Shown here in pieces: positions 8,155 to 12,595 of a stretch of DNA of 12,595 bases. The position numbers and the translations under genes are program-made. Source of the stretch: JAFDWI01 sp964544305 (GTDB lineage Bacteria; Actinomycetota; Acidimicrobiia; Acidimicrobiales; Iamiaceae); contig CAZJAZ010000060.1 in NCBI GenBank assembly GCA_964544305.1, positions 1 to 12,595 on the forward strand, read 5' to 3'. The notes under the pieces were generated by a model. That model saw only the letters and a program-made list of their open reading frames with translations. It was not told the DNA's origin and did not search any database. Position 1 is the first letter of the stretch; every line of letters begins with the position of its first letter.

Positions 8155-8622
8155 ATGCTTTCACGGATCTTCCCTCTCTGGCGTCGCACCATGCGTGTCT
8201 ATCGACTGATGGACTCATTCCATCGCAAAGGCCACGCGGGCGCAGCACTCGCAGTGTCTGAAGTCTGGAAGATCTTTACCGGCATCGAGATTATTCCGGG
8301 AGCGGTCATCGAAGATGACGTCTGGTTTGTCCATGGCCAAGGAGTCGTCATTGGCGATAATGCCGTCATCAAAAGCGGAACTCGAATCTTGCAACAAGTC
8401 ACGCTCGGCGGCGCCCACCGCGATGACTTGGCCATGCCCACCGTTGGCCACGAGGTCTACATTTACGCTGGCGCCAAGCTTGTTGGCGGCATCACCGTTG
8501 GTGACTACGCGTCGATTGCGGCAAACGCAGTGGTGACACGCGACGTACCCGAAGGTGCAATTGTCGGTGGCATTCCCGCGAAGATCATTGGTTGGAACGA
8601 AGGTTTTGGGCCCGAGCAATAA
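8155..8622 (+). CDS. Hexapeptide-repeat acetyltransferase, serine O-acetyltransferase-like
   Basis: A 155-residue left-handed beta-helix acyltransferase. Hexapeptide repeats run from about residue 44 (IEIIPGAVIEDDV) to 146, including GVVIGDNAVI, LQQVTLGG and the typical end GGIPAKIIG. The layout resembles the C-terminal half of CysE, which makes O-acetylserine for cysteine synthesis, but the roughly 140-residue N-terminal helical domain of CysE is replaced by about 40 residues, as in short EpsC-type or polysaccharide-modifying enzymes. His60 sits at the catalytic His position of CysE (E. coli His158). The Asp before it is Val59, the dyad Asp143 is replaced by Glu45, and the DRHPK serine-binding segment is replaced by LAMPTV. 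Serine may therefore not be the acceptor. The start is ATG 8155; GTG 8146 would add three residues. It follows the CoA-transferase gene after 120 bases and converges on rplL. No cysK is adjacent. Confidence 0.82.
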   Translation: MLSRIFPLWRRTMRVYRLMDSFHRKGHAGAALAVSEVWKIFTGIEIIPGAVIEDDVWFVHGQGVVIGDNAVIKSGTRILQQVTLGGAHRDDLAMPTVGHEVYIYAGAKLVGGITVGDYASIAANAVVTRDVPEGAIVGGIPAKIIGWNEGFGPEQ

Positions 8623-8633
8623 CGAAAAAGGTA

Positions 8634-8655
8634 ACAGGCCCCTTTCGGGGCCTGT
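8634..8655. terminator. Bidirectional intrinsic terminator between the acetyltransferase gene and rplL
   Basis: A perfect nine-base inverted repeat ACAGGCCCC / GGGGCCTGT with a four-base loop. On the minus strand it is followed by TTAC and then CTTTTTC (bases 8630-8623), which gives the U-run expected for stopping transcripts from rplL. On the plus strand it begins 12 bases after the acetyltransferase stop and is followed only by CGTTCC, a weaker tail. It lies between two convergent genes and probably serves both. Confidence 0.85.
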
Positions 8656-8673
8656 CGTTCCAACTTCAGATGT

Positions 8674-8690
8674 ATGCGGCGAAGCCGCAT
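8674..8690. repeat. Small second hairpin after rplL
   Basis: ATGCGGC / GCCGCAT, seven perfect pairs around a three-base GAA loop, seven bases after the rplL stop on the minus strand. It precedes the larger terminator at 8634-8655. It may protect the 3' end or form a tandem terminator. Confidence 0.55.
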
Positions 8691-8696
8691 CTTGAA

Positions 8697-9074
8697 CTAC
8701 TTGAGTTCGACGGAACCGCCAGCCTCTTCAATGTCGGCCTTGGCCTTCTCGGCGTCCGCCTTGGAGGCCTTCTCGAGGATGGGCTTCGGTGCGCTGTCAA
8801 CGAGTTCCTTGGCTTCTTTGAGGCCCAGGTTTGTCAACGCGCGCACAACCTTGATCACGCCGATCTTCTTGTCGCCCGCAGCGGTCAAGACAACATCGAA
8901 CTCGTCTTGCTCTTCGGCAGCCTCGCCGCCGCCAGCCGCAGGGGCTGCGGCCGCAACCGCGACCGGGGCAGCAGCGGTGACGCCGAAACGCTCTTCGAAG
9001 GCGCTGAGCAGTTCACTCAGCTCCAAGACCGTCAGGCTCGCGATGTCGTCGAGGATTTGTTCAGTGGTTGCCAT
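8697..9074 (-). CDS. rplL: 50S ribosomal protein L7/L12
   Basis: Complete 125-residue L7/L12, the usual length. Dimers of this protein form the flexible ribosomal stalk that recruits and stimulates translation GTPases. The N-terminal dimerisation helices are residues 1-31 (TVLELSELLSAFEERFGV), the Ala/Gly-rich hinge is about 32-55, and the globular C-terminal domain is 56-125 with the factor-binding GVIKVVRALTNLGLKEAKEL. Start ATG 9074 follows AGGAG by nine bases and comes three bases after the rplJ stop, so it is translated from the same message. It ends with TAG and is followed by two hairpins. In many bacteria rpoB would come next; here it does not. Confidence 0.98.
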   Translation of the reverse strand: MATTEQILDDIASLTVLELSELLSAFEERFGVTAAAPVAVAAAAPAAGGGEAAEEQDEFDVVLTAAGDKKIGVIKVVRALTNLGLKEAKELVDSAPKPILEKASKADAEKAKADIEEAGGSVELK

Positions 9075-9077
9075 GGT

Positions 9078-9821
9078 TCAGCTCTCCTGTTCGGATCCGG
9101 CTTCGGCCGGGGTTTCTGTAGTGGCCTCGGCGGCCGGGGTTTCAATTGCGTCCTCAGCGACTGGCGCTTCGGATTCTTGGGACGGTGCTTCATCTGCAGC
9201 GGTCTGGTCGTCGCTGGCTTCATCTGCCGGTGCATCTGCGGCGGGAGCCTCCGCGGGCTCTGGTGCCACCGCAGGCGCTTCGGCGGGCATCGTGTCGATC
9301 AACGCCTTGATTCCGTACGCCAGGTTGCGAGGCATGGCCTCCAAAAGCCCAGCGAACTTGGTCATCGGTGCAGCCAACGCACCAGCGAACATCGACAACA
9401 ACACGTCGCGGGACGGCAGATCAGCGAGCGCAATGAGTTGCGCCGTGTCGATCGGCGCACCGTCAACAAGACCGCCCTTGAGCACAAGCGCGTCGTTCTT
9501 CTTCGCAAAATCACGCAATGCTTTCGCGGCAGCAGCGGCGTCACCGGCACTGCCATCGGCTTTGTCACCAACGAAGGCAATCGCGGTCGGTCCGGTCAGC
9601 AATGCATCAAGGTTGATGCCTGCATTCTGAGCGGCGATGCGTACCAGCGTGTTTTTGTAGATCTTGTACTCGCCACCGGCGGCGCGCAATTCGCGACGCA
9701 ATTCGGCCAATGCGGGCACGTTCAGCCCGCGGTACTCCGTCAGAAGCACCGCGTCTGCGGCATCAAACTTGGCTTCGAGTTCCGCGACGGCAGCGACTTT
9801 TTCTGGTCGGGGATTCTCCAT
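9078..9821 (-). CDS. rplJ: 50S ribosomal protein L10 with long acidic C-terminal extension
   Basis: L10 anchors L7/L12 dimers to the ribosome and binds 23S rRNA. Residues 1-178 are a standard L10: RPEKVAAVAELEAKF, LTEYRGLNVPALAELRREL (about 27-45), the rRNA-binding YKIYKNTLVRIAA (52-64), and the C-terminal helix ending YGIKALIDTM, which binds L7/L12. Residues 179-247 form a 69-residue low-complexity tail of Ala, Glu, Pro, Asp and Ser with repeated PAEAPA-like units. This makes the protein 247 residues against about 165-180 normally. The frame stays open to a clean TGA three bases before rplL, and no frameshift is seen. Start ATG 9821 is preceded by AAGGTGAG. Expression is probably autoregulated through the leader upstream. 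Confidence 0.96.
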   Translation of the reverse strand: MENPRPEKVAAVAELEAKFDAADAVLLTEYRGLNVPALAELRRELRAAGGEYKIYKNTLVRIAAQNAGINLDALLTGPTAIAFVGDKADGSAGDAAAAAKALRDFAKKNDALVLKGGLVDGAPIDTAQLIALADLPSRDVLLSMFAGALAAPMTKFAGLLEAMPRNLAYGIKALIDTMPAEAPAVAPEPAEAPAADAPADEASDDQTAADEAPSQESEAPVAEDAIETPAAEATTETPAEAGSEQES

Positions 9822-9865
9822 AGCTCACCTTGTGGGGTTGGAACGGATACGGACGATTCACGTTG

Positions 9866-9903
9866 CAACGAGATCCACCGCGCAAAGAGTGAACACCTCG
9901 TTG
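9866..9903 (-). promoter_or_regulatory. Hairpin between the L10 leader and rplJ
   Basis: On the minus strand CAACGAGGT and ATCTCGTTG pair over nine positions (one G-U) around a 20-base loop. The hairpin is enclosed by a second six-base repeat, CGGACG (9915-9910) and CGTCCG (9855-9850), whose 5' arm overlaps the closing stem of the L10 leader by two bases. It could be an attenuation or translation-control structure; there is no T-run after it. Confidence 0.4.
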
Positions 9904-9910
9904 AAGAAGC

Positions 9911-9975
9911 GTCCGCCTCGTCAGGCTGATCGTGGGATCATTTCAGCGTGAGCACCGGAGGTCTTTGGCGAGCAG
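9911..9975 (-). ncRNA. Ribosomal protein L10 leader (cis-regulatory RNA)
   Basis: The minus strand between rplA and rplJ contains CGCCAAAGACC followed by TCCGGTGC, matching the AAGACC...GGTGC core of the known L10 leader family, where L10 (with L12) binds its own message and lowers rplJL translation. The segment closes with GAGGCGG, whose GGCG (9917-9914) pairs with the CGCC (9970-9967) before the core. A small internal hairpin TGATC/GATCA (9940-9927) lies between. Boundaries are approximate. Recognition is by motif and position, not by a model search. Confidence 0.7.
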
Positions 9976-10014
9976 ATGAAGTTGTTGTGAAGCGTTACAA
10001 CACTAGTTGGAGTT

Positions 10015-10036
10015 GGTCGAAATGTTCGAATCGACC
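10015..10036. repeat. Inverted repeat just after rplA
   Basis: GGTCGA and TCGACC are perfect six-base arms around ten bases, and an overlapping TCGAA/TTCGA pair with a three-base loop offers an alternative fold. It starts six bases past the rplA stop. There is no T-run, so it may be a processing or stability hairpin, or an operator for a promoter that serves rplJL. Confidence 0.4.
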
Positions 10037-10042
10037 GAGAAT

Positions 10043-10753
10043 TTAGCCAGCGGCGTTTTCCGAAACGGCCACGCGGGCCGGGTCGACTTTGACGCCCGGG
10101 CTCATCGTGGCGCTCACGGTCAAGCGACGCATGTAACGACCCTTTGCCGACGCTGGTTTGGCTCGGTTCAGCTCGTCAACCACCGCGGCCAGGTTCGCGA
10201 CAAGTGCGTCTTCTGCGAAGCTGGCTTTCCCGATGGGAACGTGCACGTTGCCATAGCGGTCGGTGCGGTATTCGACTCGTCCACCTTTGAACTCGCCAAC
10301 CGCTTTGGCTGGATCAGGCGTAACTGTGCCCGACTTCGGGTTCGGCATCAAGCCACGAGGCCCAAGTACCCGGCCGAGCTTTCCAACTTTGGCCATGAGC
10401 GCTGGTGTCGAAATCACCATGTCAAAATCCATGCGGCCGCCTTCAACTTCGGCGAGCAGATCATCGGCACCCACGATGTCGGCGCCCGCGTCACGGGCAG
10501 CTTGCGCCGCGTCCCCTTCGGCAAACACTGCAATACGCACGTCTTTGCCTGTCCCCGATGGCAACGCGACCGTGCCACGCACCATCTGGTCAGCTTTGCG
10601 CGGGTCAACGCCTAAGCGGGCGGCAAGTTCGATCGTCTCATCAAACTTGGCACTTGCCAACGATTTGACGAGTGCTACTGCTTCTGGGCCGCTGTGGAGG
10701 CGCTCCCGGTCGAAACGCTTCGATGCGTTCTGATAGTTCTTTCCTTGCGCCAT
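10043..10753 (-). CDS. rplA: 50S ribosomal protein L1
   Basis: Complete 236-residue L1, normal length. L1 forms the mobile stalk at the ribosomal E site, and in many bacteria it also represses its own operon by binding the rplK-rplA message. Evidence is the whole-length resemblance: NASKRFDRERLHSGPEAVAL at the start, VRGTVALPSGTGKDVRIAVF, the L1 signature around VLGPRGLMPNPKSGTVTPD in the middle, and FKGGRVEYRTDRYGNVHVPI toward the end. Start ATG 10753 follows GAGGGA by seven bases. It lies 69 bases downstream of rplK, a gap with a strong hairpin, and 221 bases upstream of rplJ. Confidence 0.98.
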   Translation of the reverse strand: MAQGKNYQNASKRFDRERLHSGPEAVALVKSLASAKFDETIELAARLGVDPRKADQMVRGTVALPSGTGKDVRIAVFAEGDAAQAARDAGADIVGADDLLAEVEGGRMDFDMVISTPALMAKVGKLGRVLGPRGLMPNPKSGTVTPDPAKAVGEFKGGRVEYRTDRYGNVHVPIGKASFAEDALVANLAAVVDELNRAKPASAKGRYMRRLTVSATMSPGVKVDPARVAVSENAAG

Positions 10754-10781
10754 GATGGCTCCCTCAGACTTTCTTGATCGG

Positions 10782-10809
10782 CGTGCCGGGCGAGGTCGTC
10801 CCGGTCACG
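10782..10809. repeat. Hairpin in the rplK-rplA gap
   Basis: On the minus strand CGTG-A-CCGGG pairs with CCCGGCACG: nine pairs with one bulged A and a nine-base loop. It occupies the middle of the 69-base gap before rplA. No T-run follows, so it is more likely a message-stability or translation-control element than a terminator. Confidence 0.45.
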
Positions 10810-10822
10810 GATGTGATTAGTA

Positions 10823-11248
10823 CTAAACGACTTTGAGGCCCATGGAGCGTGCCGTGCCACGCACCTGCTGTTTCGCGCCTTCAAGATCAATGGCGTTCAA
10901 GTCGGGCATCTTGGTGTTGGCGATCTCTTCAACCTGGGCCTCGGTAACCGTGCCCACTTCTTCGCGCCCTGGGTTGTTCGCTGCCTTTTCGAGCCCCGCA
11001 GCCTGGCGCAGCAGCACCGGCGTTGGCGGCGTCTTCAAAATAAATGAGAACGTGCGGTCTTCAAAGACCGTGATCTCGACGGGCACGATCGTGCCACGCT
11101 GCGACTCGGTTGCGGCGTTGTACTCTTTGCAGAAGTCCATGATTGCAATACCGTGCGGACCGAGCGCGGTACCAACCGGCGGTGCAGGCGTGGCGCCTCC
11201 CGCGGGGATCTGCACCTTGACGATCGCGGCGACTTTCTTTTTAGCCAT
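10823..11248 (-). CDS. rplK: 50S ribosomal protein L11
   Basis: Complete 141-residue L11, the standard length. L11 binds the GTPase-associated centre of 23S rRNA (with L10 and L12 nearby) and is the site of action of thiostrepton and of stringent-response signalling. The N-terminal domain carries VKVQIPAGGATPAPPVGTAL, with the Pro residues that line the thiostrepton pocket, then GPHGIAIMDFCKEYNAAT. The C-terminal rRNA-binding domain carries TPPTPVLLRQAAGLEKA and ends MPDLNAIDLEGAKQQVRGTA. The usual GQxGVNIM segment reads GPHGIAIM here, a small variation. Start ATG 11248 follows GAGG by six bases. It lies 109 bases after nusG, with structured sequence in the gap. Confidence 0.98.
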   Translation of the reverse strand: MAKKKVAAIVKVQIPAGGATPAPPVGTALGPHGIAIMDFCKEYNAATESQRGTIVPVEITVFEDRTFSFILKTPPTPVLLRQAAGLEKAANNPGREEVGTVTEAQVEEIANTKMPDLNAIDLEGAKQQVRGTARSMGLKVV

Positions 11249-11272
11249 GGAATTCCTCGTTTCGAAACAACA

Positions 11273-11303
11273 GCATCACGTCAACCTGACAAAGCGGCGA
11301 TGC
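11273..11303 (-). promoter_or_regulatory. Candidate L1-binding structure in the rplK leader
   Basis: On the minus strand GCATC and GATGC form an outer five-pair helix, and GTCA/TGAC with a three-base loop forms an inner helix. They are separated by an asymmetric internal loop of eight and two bases. Two short helices around an asymmetric loop is the general form of L1 binding sites in rRNA and in L11-L1 messages, and the site lies 24 bases before the rplK start. I cannot test the conserved loop bases without an alignment. Confidence 0.3.
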
Positions 11304-11321
11304 GAATGAGCGATCCTAGGC

Positions 11322-11341
11322 GGCGCGGCATTGCCGACGCC
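11322..11341. repeat. GC-rich hairpin after nusG
   Basis: On the minus strand GGCG-T-CGGC pairs with GCCGCGCC: eight G-C pairs, one bulged T and an AAT loop, 16 bases past the nusG stop. It resembles the stem of a terminator but no T-run follows, and rplK continues on the same strand. It could slow or partly stop transcription, or protect the nusG message end. Confidence 0.45.
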
Positions 11342-11357
11342 ACCCGGGCGAAATGTG

Positions 11358-12140
11358 CTAGAGCTTCGCGACCTGCGCGAAGTCGAGTTCGACCGGGGTT
11401 TCCCGACCAAAAATGTTGACCAACACCTTGACTTTGAGCTGGTCGGCGTTCAGTTCGACCACCTCGCCAGAGAACTCCGCGAACGGGCCTTCTTTGACTC
11501 GGACGGTTTCACCCAACTCGTATTCGATGCGCGGCTTGCCTGCTTTGGCGGCGCTTTCGGCACCTTCGGGCTTGACCGAAAGGAAATTCTCGACCTCGCG
11601 GCGAGGCAGCGCTGATGGCTTTGAACCTTGACCGACGAAACCGGTAACGCCAGGGGTGTTGCGAATCACGTACCACGAATCGTCATCGAGTTCGCAGCGA
11701 ACGAGCAGATATCCGGGGAACATCTTCTTGTTCGAAACGACTTTGCGGCCGCCTTTAAATTCGACGACTTCTTCCATGGGGATGACCACTTCGTGAATCA
11801 ACGCTTCCATATGCATCGACGAGGTCCGGGCCTCAAGGTTCTGTTTGACCTTTTTCTCATAACCCGACTGGGTGTGCACCACAAACCAACGACCGGGCCG
11901 GTCGTAAGGACTAATGATTTCTTCAGGAGCTGACGGCGGCGCTGCTTCGTCACTGGAATCGGCTGCATCAACCGCATCGACCGATTCTTCGCTTGCCGTG
12001 TCGTTCGTTACGCCAGCGTCATCAACGATCTCATCGACTGTGGGTTCAGCAACGGCCGGAGCATCCGCTTCGATCGGTGTCGGGGTCCCCAGCGAAGCGG
12101 GCGCTTGCGGTTCGGTGGTATCGGACAGATCGGAAGTCAT
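11358..12140 (-). CDS. nusG: Transcription termination/antitermination factor NusG
   Basis: Complete 260-residue NusG. It binds the RNA polymerase clamp and links it to Rho or to ribosomal S10. Residues 1-80 are an acidic Ala/Asp/Glu/Pro-rich extension, as is usual in actinobacteria. The NGN domain follows at about 83-190 with RWFVVHTQSGYEKKVKQNL, FPGYLLVRCELDD and NTPGVTGFVG. The C-terminal KOW domain is at about 207-260, with GETVRVKEGPFAEFSGEV and the ending VELDFAQVAKL. The start ATG at 12140 directly abuts the secE stop (TAG then ATG) and no clear Shine-Dalgarno site is seen. Translation is therefore probably coupled to secE. Because the extension is low in complexity, a start further in cannot be excluded, but no better-supported site was found. 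Confidence 0.96.
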   Translation of the reverse strand: MTSDLSDTTEPQAPASLGTPTPIEADAPAVAEPTVDEIVDDAGVTNDTASEESVDAVDAADSSDEAAPPSAPEEIISPYDRPGRWFVVHTQSGYEKKVKQNLEARTSSMHMEALIHEVVIPMEEVVEFKGGRKVVSNKKMFPGYLLVRCELDDDSWYVIRNTPGVTGFVGQGSKPSALPRREVENFLSVKPEGAESAAKAGKPRIEYELGETVRVKEGPFAEFSGEVVELNADQLKVKVLVNIFGRETPVELDFAQVAKL

Positions 12141-12464
12141 CTAAGAGAATACTTTCAGGACGAGATGGGACAGGCCGAAGTCAAGCAAACCGATCAAGGT
12201 AGTCATGATCACGAGGAAGGCAAACACGATGATTGAGTAACTGCGAACTTCGTCACGGGTGGGGAAGGTGACTTTCTTAAATTCGGCCATTACCTCACGG
12301 AGATAGCGGCGAAGCCACGCAATAGGTCCGAGGCGTTCCTCAGAACTCGCTGCCTTGGGTGCTTGCGCGGCGGCCTTCTTGTTGTCTTTCGCGGTGTTGA
12401 CCGGGTTGCCGTCAGCGTCCAACGATCCTTGGCGCTGCAACATCCTTCGCGTTTCTCGGTTCAT
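12141..12464 (-). CDS. secE: Preprotein translocase subunit SecE
   Basis: Small membrane subunit that clamps SecY in the SecYEG channel. With the chosen start it has 107 residues: a basic, low-complexity N-terminus (MNRETRRMLQRQG), the conserved amphipathic segment RYLREVMAEFKKVTFPTRDEV (about 53-73), and one C-terminal transmembrane helix (about 76-100). The start is uncertain. ATG 12464 gives an N-terminus like those I recall from related actinobacteria, but AAGGA is 17 bases away. GTG 12470 has that site at 11 bases. The frame also stays open to ATG 12521 and TTG 12536, which would add a very basic stretch (RTKQRRRRTRSP) without a clear binding site. It lies directly after tRNA-Trp and abuts nusG. 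Confidence 0.9.
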   Translation of the reverse strand: MNRETRRMLQRQGSLDADGNPVNTAKDNKKAAAQAPKAASSEERLGPIAWLRRYLREVMAEFKKVTFPTRDEVRSYSIIVFAFLVIMTTLIGLLDFGLSHLVLKVFS

Positions 12465-12541
12465 CGCCACGGGCGATCGTGTCCTTCGTCGACGTTGCTT
12501 GGTACGTGGAAACTCCGGCATGCCGGTGAACCACAAAAGTG

Positions 12542-12595
12542 CAGGGCAGGAGGGACTTGAACCCCCAACCGCCGGTTTTGGAGACCGGTGCTCTA
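12542..12595 (-). tRNA. trpT: tRNA-Trp (anticodon CCA), 5' part outside window
   Basis: The minus strand reads the 3' two thirds of a tRNA. The anticodon arm is CCGGT/ACCGG around CTCCAAA, with anticodon CCA at 12581-12579. A five-base variable loop follows, then the T arm GGGGG/CCCTC around TTCAAGT, and then the acceptor strand CTGCCCT with discriminator G at 12542. The next bases are CAC, so CCA is not encoded and must be added afterwards. The position directly before secE-nusG is typical of actinobacteria. The acceptor 5' strand and most of the D arm lie past the right edge. Confidence 0.95.

Noticed and set aside
8592..9929. A 445-codon open frame on the plus strand over rplL and rplJ, and a 318-codon one at 8674-9630
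   Set aside because: Both are antisense to rplL and rplJ, whose products are certain. They read as low-complexity Ser/Ala or Arg/Gly sequence, as expected from the complement of Ala/Glu-rich codons.
1..12595. CRISPR array, insertion sequence, phage or defence system
   Set aside because: No regularly spaced direct repeats, transposase, integrase or defence-type protein was seen in any frame.

Overview
The window is a ribosomal-protein and RNA-polymerase locus from a high-GC Gram-positive bacterium (Actinomycetota). The sequence shows this by the order tRNA-Trp, secE, nusG, rplK, rplA, rplJ, rplL, rpoB, rpoC, by an RpoC with the actinobacterial coiled-coil insert after zinc site 1, and by a NusG with a long acidic N-terminal extension. 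RpoB wording and the SecE N-terminus suggest the class Acidimicrobiia (Ilumatobacter-like or an uncultured relative), but that is inference. The housekeeping genes all lie on the minus strand, so the biological order runs from the right edge to the left edge.

Right part (12595 to 8697, minus): the 3' part of tRNA-Trp(CCA), then secE, nusG (abutting secE), rplK (L11), rplA (L1), rplJ (L10, with a long Ala/Glu/Pro-rich tail) and rplL (L7/L12). The gaps before rplK, before rplA and before rplJ each hold strong inverted repeats. The gap before rplJ contains a recognisable L10 leader. rplL ends in two tandem hairpins, the second followed by a U-run.

Middle (about 8622 to 5798): an accessory insert separates rplL from rpoB. 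It holds two plus-strand genes (a hexapeptide-repeat acetyltransferase annotated from its CysE-like fold, and an acetyl-CoA hydrolase/CoA-transferase family protein). Divergent from them is one minus-strand gene for an unusual exported protein: a PqqD-like domain, then an internal twin-arginine signal, then a beta-sandwich-like domain.

Left part (5531 to 1, minus): rpoB, starting at TTG behind a strong GAGGAG site, then rpoC 36 bases downstream and cut by the window edge. Because of the insert, rpoB-rpoC cannot simply be read through from rplL past the tandem terminator, so they probably have their own promoter in the 266-base leader, which holds three hairpin-capable repeats. RpoB carries Asn at the Ser531 equivalent (E. 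coli numbering) of the rifampicin region.

The window is mostly a conserved core locus. I did not find a CRISPR array, insertion sequence or defence system. The best candidates for something less described are the PqqD-like/Tat protein, the extended L10 and the structured leaders. No gene-free stretch exceeds 300 bases; the longest are 5532-5797 and 9822-10042.
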